A stretch of DNA of 64,000 nt from Auriscalpium vulgare (lineage: Eukaryota > Basidiomycota > Agaricomycetes > Russulales > Auriscalpiaceae). The notes beneath the pieces are model-generated. The model made no database searches, was not told the DNA's origin, and saw only the letters and a program-made list of their open reading frames with translations. Below, in pieces: positions 33,695 through 44,410 of the stretch. The position numbers and the translations under genes are program-made. The stretch lies in NCBI GenBank assembly GCA_019915015.1, contig JAHBBC010000040.1, positions 62,001 to 126,000 on the forward strand. Reading direction: 5' to 3'. Every line of letters begins with the position of its first letter. The first letter of the stretch is position 1.

Positions 33695-34622
33695 CCCAGT
33701 CGCCTGTGCGATCCGTACGCTGCGCCATCCATGTTTACCTATATTCCATTTAATTGCGCTTCATGTAGCTATTGTTGCGCGTCGCTTTGGGGCCACGTAT
33801 GCTGTGTATCACTTGCTTTGTTGTTGTCTTGCTTTCGCTTCGACACTTGTACACCGGACTCCTCATTACAATTACGAACGGACTTCTTACGACTTTACTG
33901 ACCGACTCCGCAAAACTACGAGCGTCACTACCCATGATCATGTTCTATGCACCATGTATACACCTTATGTGAATAACAGCCTCTTCGGCTGTTTCTGACA
34001 ACAGCCCCGGAGCGTGCCCGCCGTGTATGTTCTGATATACTTATCTGCACGCGCTAGAAGACAGTACTAGTACTTCGTTCTCTTATGCACCGAGTCCTGG
34101 ACAATGCACCGGGCCCTGGACGCGGAACGACAGAAAACGAAGTTTGACGTCTGGTACCATATCTTCTGTGCCAAGGTCAGCCACACAAAGACTACGCCTA
34201 GTATAGGATTCAGGCAGGCGGGATCGCAAGACGGTTTTCTAGCAAGGACCAGACAAAGGCTGCAACGTTTCAGGGCAATGCATCACGCAGGAACCGTAGC
34301 ACAACGCAGTCTATTGAATTACTACGGTAATAAGTACCAGCTGAAGTAGTAAAAACTGGTACTGAGTCCCTATTTTAAATGATAGCGACGTACGTAGGTC
34401 CCGCCTGCTATACGGTAGTGCCCGCCGAGGCGGCCCGTCTTCAGCTGGAAGCGTACGATGGCCGCGAAGGTTTGTTCTTCGGGGGGCGAGGAGAGGGCTC
34501 CCATTTTTCGTTGGCAGTCAACGCGACTAACGTCAGTACTAGTGCCGTGCCCCATGCAGACTTCAGAACTCCTTTCTATTAGTCGCGAAAATAATGATAC
34601 AGCTGCCACTCGCACGACGCGT
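33695..34622. other. Intergenic, between convergent genes
   Basis: Shared 3' flank of the unknown gene (+) and kar2 (-). A hairpin AGTACCAG...CTGGTACT with a 15-nt loop lies at about 34332-34362. No credible gene. Confidence 0.4.
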
Positions 34623-36216
34623 CTACAGCTCGTCATGGCTATGGAACGGCTCCTGCTCCTCGCCCTCTGTCGGCGCATAACCACCGCCAGCGCCCGCCCC
34701 GCTCTCGTAAATCTTCGCCGTGATCGGGTTCACGACCGCCTGCACCTCTGCGAGCTTCTCCTCGAGCTCCTCCGCGGTGGCGCCAGCGCCGGACGCGTCG
34801 ATCCAGTCCGTCGTCTCCTTCGCGAGCGCGAGAAGCGTCTTCTTGTCCGAGTCGCTGATCTTGCCGCCGAGACCCTCCTGGTCGCCGATTTGCGTCTTGA
34901 GGCCGTAGACGAACGACGAGAGCGCGTTGAGAGCCTCGATGCGGCGGCGCTGCGCGTCGTCTTCTGACGCGAACTCCTCCGCCTCGCGGATCATGCGGTC
35001 GATGTCGTCCTTCGTCAGGCGGCCCTTTTCGTTCGTGATCGTGATGCTCTCGCTCTTCCCGCTGAAAACGTTCGATATCAGAGGGCTGCGCCGTCGAGAG
35101 TAAGACGAGGATACTCACGTTCCCTTGTCAGCGGCGGACACCTTCATGATGCCGTTGGCGTCGATCTCGAAGGTGACCTCGATCTGGGGCACGCCACGCG
35201 GCGCCGGGGGGATGCCGGTGAGCTCGAACTTGCCAAGGTGGTTGTTGTCCTTCGTCAACGAGCGCTCGCCCTCGTATACTTGGATTAGGACGGTGGGCTG
35301 GTTGTCGGCAGCAGTCGAGAAGCTAATCGCGGATTGTAAGCACCAAGTAATCGCGAACACAAAACTTGGCACTCACATCTGCGACTTGCGCGTGGGGATG
35401 ACGGTGTTGCGGCCGATGAGCTTCGTGAAGACACCGCCGGTGGTCTCAATGCCGAGCGTGAGGGGGTTGACGTCGACGAGGACGACGTCCTCAGTGCCCG
35501 CCTCGCCGGAGAGGATACCACCCTGGACGGCCGCGCCGTAGGCGACAGCCTCATCGGGGTTGATGCCCTTCGAGGGCTCCTTTCCGAAGTACTCCTTCAA
35601 GAGCTGCTGGACCTTCGGGATACGGGTGGAGCCGCCGACAAGCACGACCTACGTGTCCCACAGCAGTCAGATTCTGTCTCCAAAGCTCAAGGAAAGGATG
35701 CTCACCTCGTCGATAGCATCCTTCTTGACGCCGGCATCCTTCAGCACCTGCTCGACGGGGCGCATCGTCTTGCGGAACAAGTCGATGTTCAACTCCTCGA
35801 ACTTGGCGCGGGTGAGCACCTCGCTGAGGTCGTTGCCGCCTTCGAACGACTCGATCTCCAGGCGCGTCGACTGCTGGGACGAGAGCGTGCGCTTGGCCTT
35901 CTCGACCTCGCGCTTCAGCTTGCCGAGCGCGCGGAGGTTCGTGGAGACGTCAGTGCCCGTCTTCTTCTTGTACAGCTTGATGAAGTGCTCCATGATGCGG
36001 TTGTCGAAGTCCTCGCCACCAAGATGGGTGTCACCGGCCGTCGCGAGCACCTCGAAGACACCGTCGTCGATCGAGAGGAGGGAGACATCGAAGGTTCCAC
36101 CGCCGAGATCGTAGACGATGATCTGCGACTCGCCGCCCTTCTTGTCGAGGCCGTACGCGATGGCGGCGGCGGTCGGCTCGTTGATGATGCGGAGGACCTG
36201 GAGGCCGGCGATGGTG

Positions 36217-36250
<34 letters not shown>

Positions 36251-37141
36251 TGAAGTAGGCGGGCACGGTGACAACCGCGTGCGTAACCTTGTTCCCGAGG
36301 TACGCCTCGGCGGTCTCTTTCATCTTGGTGAGGACCATGGCGGACACCTCCTCAGGTGTCTATACGAAAAATTAGGGAGGACGCAGCCGTAAAAAAAGAG
36401 AAACGCACAAAGTCGCGGTCCTCGCCACGGTGCTTCACTTGAATGACGGGCTTGCCGGCTTTGTTGAGGACCTTGAACGGCCTGGATTGACGTCAGTAAC
36501 GCGCAGGAACGGCATCGCACAGAAACGTACCAGTGCTTCATGTCGCGCTGCACGTCCTGCTCATCAAATTTGCGGCCAATTAGACGCTTTGCATCGAAGA
36601 CGGTGTTCTCGGGATTTGAGTGGTACGCGTTCTTCGCAGAGTCACCGATACTGAAGACGCAATCGTGTCAGTAAATGAGAGGTAGAAGATGCTTGCTACG
36701 CACAGTCGCTCGTCGTCTGTGAAGCTGACCCATGAAGGCGTTATCCGGTGACCCTGGTCGTTGGCGATGATTTCGACACGTCCGCCGCGTTGTACACTGC
36801 GTGGAGGTCAGCACCTGGTCCGAGGAAGTGCTCGAGATGCTCACCCTACACATGAGTATCTGCGGGCACGCGCGCCACGTCAGCACCGGTCACCACGCCC
36901 GACAGCAAAGAAAACATACGTCGTGCCCAAATCTGAGAGGCACCGGTCGGTTAGACGGGTATGAAGGTACTATCAACGGGCACAACTCACCGATACCGAT
37001 GACGGTGCCATACTCGGCCTTTTTGTCGTCGTCCGCTGCGACGGCGGGTGGGCAAAGAAGAATGAGTGCGAGAAACAGAACAAAAGCGAAGGAGAGCCCC
37101 GAAGCGAGGCGGGACGTTGACGTCCGCGACGGGCGAGACAT
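34623..37141 (-). CDS. kar2: ER chaperone BiP/Kar2 (Hsp70)
   Basis: Hsp70 of the endoplasmic reticulum lumen: an ATP-driven chaperone for translocation, folding and unfolded-protein sensing. The N-terminus [15 protein letters not shown] precedes a hydrophobic signal core ([12 protein letters not shown]) with cleavage likely after AVAA. The ATPase domain shows the split [35 protein letters not shown] and [13 protein letters not shown]. The substrate domain has [15 protein letters not shown] and [20 protein letters not shown]. The C-terminus ends SHDEL, i.e. an HDEL retention signal, stop 34623-34625. At least eight exons: 37141-36991, 36932-36920, 36859-36845, from 36796, and so on; introns are about 50-60 nt. 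Exons 2 and 3 are only 13 and 15 nt. The gene looks fully intact. Confidence 0.97.
36845..36932 (-). other. kar2: Two micro-exons (13 and 15 nt) of kar2
   Basis: Exon 2 is 36932-36920 (ATTTGGGCACGAC) and exon 3 is 36859-36845 (ATACTCATGTGTAGG), each with clean AG and GT borders. Together with the flanking bases they spell DLGTTYSCVG, the phosphate-binding loop found in every Hsp70, so both must be spliced in. Confidence 0.9.
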
Positions 37142-37194
37142 GGCGGTGGAAGTGAAGGGGGATGTGGTGCGAGGCGGGCAAGTGCAGGCGTCTG

Positions 37195-37229
37195 TTTATA
37201 AAGCGCAGAGCCACGTCGCTGCCACGTCA
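37195..37229 (-). promoter_or_regulatory. kar2 core promoter with tandem TGACGTGGC-type boxes
   Basis: Upstream of the kar2 ATG (37141), the minus strand reads TGACGTGGC (37229-37221), AG, CGACGTGGC (37218-37210), then TTTATAAA (37202-37195) about 55 nt before the start codon. TGACGTGG is the established core of unfolded-protein-response elements bound by Hac1/XBP1/ATF6-type bZIP factors. Its tandem occurrence just above the TATA box of a BiP gene suggests that role here. Confidence 0.65.
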
Positions 37230-38394
37230 ACACCATTCTCGCGATTCCCACGCTCCCTCGCCTCCGATCTTGCTGCAGCGCTGCATCTTTGATTGCTCGT
37301 CCTCAAATCACCTTTTGATATCGCATTGAATAATGATGATCGCTGTGTGCTCAGCACTGCGCCATCTGCACAGCGATGTACGCATTTATTGTGCTTGCAT
37401 GGCCTGCTCGACGCCAAGAACATTTCCTCCGCTGTCGCCACGTATGCTCTGCCCGTTGCCGAGTCGTCCAGCGCATCCGTGACGAAGTCGCGAACATTCC
37501 GTACTTTTCGATTAGAAGCCCGGCCAGAAGTCCGCTTTGTTGTGTATCGAGCCCATGACATTGACAAGCCGGTGACCTGGACCCGACGCTCTACTAGTCG
37601 TGACGATGCGCGCTTGTCGACATCTGGCACTCGCCTCCTCGCACTGAACCCGGCCACACTCCCTCGCATTCAGCTCTCCACCCACACGACGTCTTCAACT
37701 TGATGATGATAGTGTTCGATATGAGCTCGAGACGCCCAGCTCGGTATTGGTTAACCCATCCGGACCAGCGCGATACGCTCGCAGGGCTTCCCGCTGCGGT
37801 TCTGAAAGCACTCACCCGTCCAGCACGTCGGGCACGCCGAGCTGGCACGCGACTCCACGCCCGCCTGCGTACAACGCGCCCGTCCGACGTCAGGTACGCT
37901 CATCGCGTCCTGCAGCTCCGGCTGAAGTCCTCGCATCTCCGAGTTGTCGTCTGTCCGTCCCTGGGCTGTAATGGTGGGACTTTCAGCGAATCCAGGTGAG
38001 CCCGGACGCGTACCTGCGTCAATGCCCTGCCACAAACTGAAGTTGTTCTATACCGCCGTCATGTCGATTGATTGCTTACTTACATCACCATTCAGTGCAG
38101 CACTTCTTGCGATAGAGATACACCTTACCGATTGACGGCTCCTGTTCCACTTGCCAGGCTATACTATGACGGAATCCCGCAGGCATTATGGCCATCATGA
38201 CATCCCCGGTAATCGGAAAGTCTGCCTGCCACCGCCTGTCCGCACAAAGACTGCCTCCGAGCATCCTCTCTGCTTATCTGGACCGGTGTATTGGTGGCAC
38301 GAGCCCTCCTGCTGACTCAGGTTCCCATCCGTTGCAACTTAAGTACGTTCTGTCCGGATTTCGACACTTGGCCTGAGACCTTTTCCCGCTGACG
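37230..38394. other. Intergenic upstream of kar2 and the P450 relic
   Basis: No convincing gene. A 136-codon plus-strand frame at 37293-37703 has unremarkable composition and no domain. Nothing repetitive was noticed. Confidence 0.35.
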
Positions 38395-39430
38395 ATGTCC
38401 ATCCTCACTTGGACAGTCGTTGATCTTCTTGTCTTGTCGGCAGCGATTCTCCTCACCCTCCAGTTTCTCGACCATCGCACGAGACGAGGCATCCCGTACC
38501 CGCCTGGACCACCCGGCCTTCCCATCATTGGCAACCTGCTCGACGTCTCGTCTAAAGAGGGAATATGGACGACGTACCATAGACTCGGGAGACCGTACGG
38601 TGCGTTGCTCGTACACACAAGGCCTTCATTCTTAGCTGACGAAACCTCAACAGGAGGATTGTACTCTCTGCGCGTCCTGGGACAAAGAATTGTCGTCCTG
38701 CAGTCACGCGAAGTGATGGCTGCTCTCTTCGAAAGACGTGAGTCTAAGTAATCTGACCGCATCGTGCTGGCCATGCTAGAGCTGTAAGCGTACACCGGCT
38801 CTCCGCATACCGTCTTACGGAATGTATCCCGTTTTAGGGCTGGATACGATGCCTGGCTCATGACCGTTATGCAGCCGAATAGTCCGTCTTGGCGGACTGG
38901 ACGACGCACTCTCGATCGCAAGTTGCGTCCAAATACAAGCCGACCATGGAAAAGAAGGCACGCGATTTTGTCAAACGTCTCCTCCTCGAGCCGGATAATT
39001 TTATACAGCATACCCAACTGTCAGTTATGAACTTTTTGTCCTGATGCGACTCTCATCCGACTCTCTACAAAGGCTGACCGACGCGATTATAATGGCCATT
39101 GCATACGGTCAAGATGTACAGAAGGCGGACGACGCGCTTCTTCAGGACGCAAAAGCAGCTCTCAATGTAGCGCTGGTTTCGCTGACGTCAGGTGGTTTTC
39201 TCATCGATAACTTGCCGTTCCGTGGGTTCACATAATTTCAATCGAATCTTGCGCTGCACACTGATCTGGCCCGCGGTGGCAACGCAGTGCGCCACATCCT
39301 GCGTGGGTACCATATCTTAGCTATAGGCCCATCACAAGAGATGCGTACAAACGGCCCCGGCGGTTTCGGGTTCGACCATGGCGAACAGCCTGCGGACGTA
39401 CGCTACGCTACTTGATGATTATATGATAGC
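38395..39430 (+). pseudogene. Cytochrome P450, truncated and frame-broken
   Basis: ATG 38395 starts a membrane anchor (TVVDLLVLSAAILLTLQFL), then the P450 proline hinge YPPGPPGLPIIGNLLDV, GIWTTYHRLG and SLRVLGQRIVVLQSREV. The frame then breaks (stop near 38750). Later pieces still recognisable are KKARDFVKRLLLEPDNF (about 38950) and RLTDAIIMAIAYGQDV (about 39070). Everything after roughly residue 230 is missing, including the I-helix, ExxR and the haem-binding Cys loop. The next gene, an F-box protein on the other strand, follows at once. Confidence 0.85.
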
Positions 39431-39498
39431 ATCCGACCCGTTTGATGTCTGCCAGAGAGTCCTCGTCGTTAGGGTGGTTCATGGAAGTAATTTCCTTG

Positions 39499-41421
39499 TT
39501 AGTCATTGTCAGAATCCTCGCCATCCCATCCATCCTCTATCTCCTCTTCGCCGCCTTCATCCTCTTCATCCTCTTCGTCCGCGTCGTCTTCCTCTTCCTG
39601 CTCCTCCGCCAAGCTCTCTTCCTCACTGTGGTCCTCCTCATCCTCATCGTCCTCCTCGTCCTCAGTAATGTTGGCCTCTGCCAACATCATTTTCGGCGCG
39701 GCCTTCTTCCAAGCCGCCACGTCCTCGGCAGATATGCGGCAGTTCATCAAATATAGGTACTTGATAGAGTACCCGCGTTGATCCCTCGACGTCAGCCACT
39801 GGCGATAGACGTCCAAAGCATTCGCCTCGTCGACGCCCGCCTCCGTGCGGAACTCGATGAACCGAAGATCCAGCTCCTTGAGCCTGCGCAGACGGGGCTT
39901 ACCGGATCTGCTGTGTTCGGCTGCCTCTGGCGGCGCGTCTGTGTCCACCAGGGCGCGGGCAAGCGTAATACCGGCCTGCTCGATCGCGTGGATCTTGTGC
40001 AGCCGGCGCGCACGGCGCAGCAGCGCGCACCACACGTCCGCATCGATGGGCACTGGCTCAAGATTAACGAACAGCGTCAAGACGTGTGCAATGGGGACCT
40101 GTACTGCAAGGTACCGCAGCAGCGACACGCGCCCAGGGTGTTCATCATGCAGGCTTCGCCCCCATGTGCAGTTGAGTACGGTGTCCGCATCGTCATCTTC
40201 CACCCGGCGCGTGGCGGTACGCCATGCGCGTAGGCTGAGGCTTCCGTCCCAGTCACCCGGGCTGGTAGTGAACTCAAGGATGGGGAGTGGCGCTTGGGCG
40301 GTGGCGTGGAAGTAGGTGGTGAGGACAGGGAGGAGGGGCTTGTAGTCGTGGTCCTCCGAAGTGCCGTCGCCCATGCCAAGCTCCAGCCTGAGCTTGACTC
40401 CTGAAGGAAGGCGGAGGTGGCCGAGGAGGTAGATCACATCAAGCCATGCACCATAAAGATGGCATGCCTTCATCTTCAGCAGCTGGACAACGGCAGTGCT
40501 GGAGGAGGACGTGGCGTGGGGGAGACCCTTGTGCAGCGTGAGGCGTTCGAGCGCGGGCATGTTGCGCAAGGCCTCGAGAACCGTGTTGAGGGTCGAACGC
40601 TGGGCCTGCCGACCGCCTGCGACGTCCAGCGACACGAGTCCTCGCAGCAGACTGGAGTTCCAGGGAATCTTGCGCGCTATGCCGTGCAGGTGCATGTGGC
40701 GAAGCCGCGGCGCGATGCCCGCCAGAAAGTCCATGGGCAACGCGGGCAACGCAGGCATCGCGTGCGGGGTGAGCTGCAGGTACGGGTCTACATTCAAATG
40801 GAGCACCTCGAGCTCCGGCGCAGGTGCGGTCAGGCGCTCCACGAGCGCCGCGGGATCGCTGAGGTGCAGCTCCAGCACACGCGTGCGGCCGAGCATGGAC
40901 ACAATGAAGTCTGCCTGTGCCTGGGTGAAGTTCTCGGCCTCGTAGTTGCGCACAGTGAGCCCCATGCGCCCGCTCCGCGCAACCATTTCTGCTGCCCATG
41001 CGATGCCCAGCGGCAGTGGGATGTCCGCCCAGAGGCTCGCGCATGCGAGTGCGGTCTGCCGCCACTGGAAGCAGACATGCGAGACCTTGATCCAGCCCAT
41101 GCGTACGCCAAAAATGTCTGCACACGGCTCCGCCACGGCGCAGAGCGCGAAGATGTGGGTGAGAAGCTCTGGTGGGAGCGCGCATATGGGCGTGAGCGCG
41201 TTGCGCTGGCGCGCGAGGTCGTACAATGCGCTCTTCATGGCGGTGTACTCGTTGCTGGCACCGGATAGCGCATTGGTTGACGTGCCGGTGACCGGGAGGG
41301 CATCGAGGCGGGAGGTTATAGCACTACGCCAGAAATCGTGGGCTTTAGGCCTGCCAGTCGTCGCGTTGCGTCGGTGCGTTGTTGGCTCATATGAGGAATT
41401 GTACGCGCACCTGTATCCCAT
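39499..41421 (-). CDS. F-box protein with leucine-rich region and acidic tail, 640 aa
   Basis: Single exon. The F-box at residues about 80-125 reads ALPPELLTHIFALC and ends WADIPLPL, with the usual VSHVCFQWRQ centre. Irregular leucine-rich segments follow (ELHLSDPAALVERL, PRLRHMHLHGIA, LERLTLHKGLP). The last about 60 residues are almost entirely Asp/Glu with a few Ser/Gly. Such proteins bind Skp1 in SCF ubiquitin ligases and choose substrates through the leucine-rich part; the substrate is unknown. Agaricomycetes hold large families of them. The GAA/GAG/GAT-rich tail makes the opposite strand appear as a Ser-rich frame, which is an artefact. Confidence 0.85.
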   Translation of the reverse strand: MGYRCAYNSSYEPTTHRRNATTGRPKAHDFWRSAITSRLDALPVTGTSTNALSGASNEYTAMKSALYDLARQRNALTPICALPPELLTHIFALCAVAEPCADIFGVRMGWIKVSHVCFQWRQTALACASLWADIPLPLGIAWAAEMVARSGRMGLTVRNYEAENFTQAQADFIVSMLGRTRVLELHLSDPAALVERLTAPAPELEVLHLNVDPYLQLTPHAMPALPALPMDFLAGIAPRLRHMHLHGIARKIPWNSSLLRGLVSLDVAGGRQAQRSTLNTVLEALRNMPALERLTLHKGLPHATSSSSTAVVQLLKMKACHLYGAWLDVIYLLGHLRLPSGVKLRLELGMGDGTSEDHDYKPLLPVLTTYFHATAQAPLPILEFTTSPGDWDGSLSLRAWRTATRRVEDDDADTVLNCTWGRSLHDEHPGRVSLLRYLAVQVPIAHVLTLFVNLEPVPIDADVWCALLRRARRLHKIHAIEQAGITLARALVDTDAPPEAAEHSRSGKPRLRRLKELDLRFIEFRTEAGVDEANALDVYRQWLTSRDQRGYSIKYLYLMNCRISAEDVAAWKKAAPKMMLAEANITEDEEDDEDEEDHSEEESLAEEQEEEDDADEEDEEDEGGEEEIEDGWDGEDSDND

Positions 41422-41846
41422 CCGTCCCTATGAGAGCTTCGCAACGCGGTTTGTTTTCTTTCAGGTAGACTGTGGTGGTGGCTGCAGAGCTGTGGCCTGC
41501 CAGTGTGACTCAGGCTCTGATCAGTATCGATCAGTGCGGCAACATTGAAAACTCCGACGGCGAGATTTCCGCGCCGCGCCGGTCCGCTGGCAGCTACTAG
41601 GCAACTTGTTGCATGAAATGAGGTAGTACTGCTGGCTCTGCTTTGGAACTTGGAAGCAAAAATTGTATCTGTGCTAGGGTTCTGGAAGGCCTCAATACTA
41701 CCCTTCGGAGGATCAACACGATATTTTACACTAAGTAGCAGCTCATCGCAATGAGCTCCTGGAGAAGGGCGACTCATAAATATGGACCTCAAGTGAAGGC
41801 CGATGAAAAGCTCACCAGCTGCGTTGACCATATGAAGACAACAAAT
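41422..41846. other. Intergenic between the F-box gene and SET-A
   Basis: Promoter side of the F-box gene and 3' side of SET-A; no features recognised. Confidence 0.4.
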
Positions 41847-43200
41847 TCACATCGTGTCGCGCGACGGGAAGAACTGCGGCCCTTTCCAAACCATCCTTTT
41901 ATCGGCCACCGCGTCGTCCGCGTGCTCGTCACGGTGCCCCGTCATCCACAACTCCGTTTTTTCTGGCGCTGCCGCCACTGCCTCCCACCCAGCGTCACTA
42001 CGGATTTGGATCCGTGCCGCATGCACCGCCACCAGTGCCCATTGTACCGCGCGTGCCCTATCCCCCAGCGTACACGCGGTCGCCACCAGCGTCGCTGCGA
42101 TCCGCTCCCAAATCACCGGGATGTCCGAAAGGCCTGCGTGTTTTACACGTCGTGCGAAGCAGAGAACGCTCTTGGTGATGCGGAGCGCATTGGCACTCGA
42201 GACGTGCACATCCACGCCCACAAATAGCCCGGTTTCTTCACGGATGCTGTCGTCAACGAAGCGCTCTTCCAGGGGCAGGGAGCACGATGCGCAGGTGCAC
42301 GCGAAGCCGTAGCGCTCTCTGAGCTCCTCGCGTCGCTCTTCATACGATGCGCTGAGTTCGAGGTACGAGATGGTGATCTCTTCGCCGGGGGAAATGCGCC
42401 GCAATGCGCGTACTTCGCCGGTGAGCGACTCAGGGATCCAGAAATACATGGCATTCGGCATGCAGCTGCAGTGCGGAGTTAGCAAAGACACGTCAGAGCG
42501 CCAGGAGGCAAGCGCACCTGTGGTTGATACGTGATATATCGTTAAATATGCCACTGCACGGGCCAATGCATCCTGGTATGCGGTTGATTCTAAACGCGTT
42601 CGTTTTGGTGATGGCAGTTTCTGGCGACTGCGCTGCATGCGGGCCGCGGTGTAGTGCAAAGAAAAGACGGCGCGTCTTCGGGGGCATCGTTGCAAAGGTA
42701 CGGGCCCTCACGATGGACTCAGGCATCAGGGAATCACCTCCAGATCCAGTTATTAGCGCTATTGAGGTGATCACGAGTGGCGGCTCGCAGATGATGACGC
42801 CTCCAGGCTCGTGTAGTACGTCCAAGGAAAACATGCTTTTGCCTGCGCGCTTGGTATCGCGGATTTCGTATCTCCGAGAGTGATTGAACGGCTTCCAGGA
42901 GCGCAAATGGGGAGGTTGCTCGTTCTCGGTAGTGAATAAACCAGTAGTGATGGTGTGCAAGCCACCATTCACGTCGGCAATGTCGAAGAGCCCAAGGCTG
43001 AGAGTCACGGCTTTACCCCGAATTGCCTGGTTGATGGCATCAGGATTGTCCTCCATTCCCGCAAGCAATATGAGGCGAGCTGGGATGGGAATGGTGGAAG
43101 GAGGCCGGCGGGCAGCAGTGATTGGCGGAGAGGTGTGTTTGGGGGCATTGGGGCCTTTAGTCCGACGGCTCTCTTTGTTGATGAGGAAGCCGCGTTGCAT
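41847..43200 (-). CDS. SET-domain protein A (SMYD-like), 433 aa
   Basis: Two exons, 43200-42518 and 42465-41847, sum to 434 codons including the stop. After splicing, the SET motif reads INHSCMPNAMYFW, followed by GEVRALRRISPGEEITISYLEL and the post-SET cysteines FACTCASCSLP. The front part of the SET fold appears as KRAGKSMFSLD followed by a CEPPL turn. SET proteins transfer methyl groups from S-adenosylmethionine to lysine; the fungal paralogues of this type are largely uncharacterised. The intron splits the Ser codon of NHSC, as in all its relatives in this window. Paralogues have GKGMFSL where this copy has GKSMFSL. It ends PSRDTM. Confidence 0.85.
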
Positions 43201-43865
43201 CGTTATCGCGGGACAGGGACTGCAACCAAGATCACATATCGCTCGAATTGTCCAAAAGAATTGAGCTCACCTCAACGTCGTGGAGGCGAGAAGGGTCGCT
43301 GAACGACGATAGCCAGACATCACATATATGTATGAAAGGCATGGCTCGCCAGGCAACTCGGTTCAAGATGAAATCTGGATTTCGAAGCAGACGGATGCGG
43401 CTTCAGATCGCGCTCGAAGTTCCGGGGGTATTTATGTAAGGTCTACAATTCTGGTCATCTCTCCTGCAGCTTAGAAGGTGTGGACATTTCGCACCTGCTT
43501 TCGTCGATGACTCGTGTGAGCTCTCGTCCCACGAACTGAGGGAACCAAGCTGTGCTAAGTAAGGCAGGTTCCTATGTTTGACTTTGCCTCGGCCGGAGAG
43601 GACATGATAATAGCCATATGCGCTGGCGGAGGTCGCGTCGCGGTGGCATGGTCATGGAACTCAAACCCAACCTCCCGCGGCCCTGCAGAATCGTGTACGC
43701 GCTCCGGATAATCTTTGGAGGAACACTGGGATTTTGGTGTTTGTAGTCGCAAATTCTCCACGACTGAAGTTTGCTGCGAGATGGGCAGAACTGCCGCCCG
43801 TTCTATACCACAGTTGCCTGCATCTCTACACTCTGTCTTCTGCGGTGCCACCGGTACTTCTTCAG
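43201..43865. other. Intergenic upstream of SET-A
   Basis: No credible gene; overlapping short frames only. The GC-rich repeat R begins near its right end. Confidence 0.35.
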
Positions 43866-43905
43866 TCCCGTGCCAGACCGGTCGGGGCTCGTATGTGCAC
43901 CCCGC
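43866..43905 (+). repeat. Head of GC-rich repeat R (copy 1), split by the copia element
   Basis: CGTGCCAGACC followed by GGGGCTCGTATGTGCACC matches the reverse complement of about 51720-51680. The match resumes directly after the retroelement at 49852 (CCCGCCCGGTCCTGGCGGGA), so the copia element lies inside this repeat. Confidence 0.8.
43901..43905. repeat. Left target-site duplication of the copia element
   Basis: CCCGC, repeated at 49852-49856. Confidence 0.88.
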
Positions 43906-44389
43906 TGTTGGAATTTGGTGATGACGCTAGTCTCATGACAAATACTATGGAATGATCTAGAACGATCTGGACTTGTTTGATCATGGAACATTGTAGAATA
44001 GTCTAGAATAGCTACTGTACAGGATTGCTATACGCTTACTCAGGTCTTAACTCCTATCTCCTAGGATGACTGATGTACTTACTGATGCTGTGCAAGCTGA
44101 CTGATTCTTACACATTATGTCTTACACATATGCTTTATGCTTACTACACAATTTCTGATTGGTTGATATGCAGAGCCCCAAGTAGTATAAAAGGGCTCCT
44201 TTCTTCGCTCAGATACCTCAGTCTTTTCACATCACAGACTGAGGTGAGCATTCCTATGCATACTTAGGAGTCTTCTCTTTACTAACTCACTTGTAGTATA
44301 GACTAACGTCTCTCTAAGGTACTGCAATACAGTCTTTTCACATCACAGACTGAGTATAGACTAACGTCTCTCTAAGTTGTGTTTCATCA
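43906..44389 (+). repeat. 5' LTR of the copia element
   Basis: TATA box TATAAAAG at 44186-44193, so transcription should begin about 44215. Just after it come a 25-nt block (44219-44243), a GT-AG intron-like insert (44244-44296, branch-like CTAAC), a 22-nt block (44297-44318), an 11-nt spacer, and then both blocks again fused without the insert (44330-44376). Confidence 0.95.
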
Positions 44390-44410
44390 GGTTATGGGCC
44401 CTGCCTGAAC
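44390..44410 (+). promoter_or_regulatory. Primer-binding site of the copia element
   Basis: GGTTATGGGCCC directly follows the LTR. This is complementary to the anticodon stem-loop of initiator tRNA-Met (GGGCCCATAACC), the arrangement known from Drosophila copia and some fungal elements that prime from a half-tRNA rather than the 3' CCA end. Confidence 0.75.

Noticed and set aside
34332..34395. Short ATTTTAAATGAT motif and hairpin as a fold-back element remnant
   Set aside because: Only about a dozen shared bases with the fold-back family; too little to call.
39506..39781. Serine-only frame at the 3' end of F-box 1
   Set aside because: It is the reverse reading of the Asp/Glu tail (GAG/GAT/GAA codons).
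40417..41268. 283-codon plus-strand frame opposite the F-box 1 gene
   Set aside because: Antisense shadow of a real leucine-rich coding sequence.
44073..44267. 64-codon frame in both copia LTRs
   Set aside because: Identical only because the LTRs are identical; it overlaps the promoter and has no start context.
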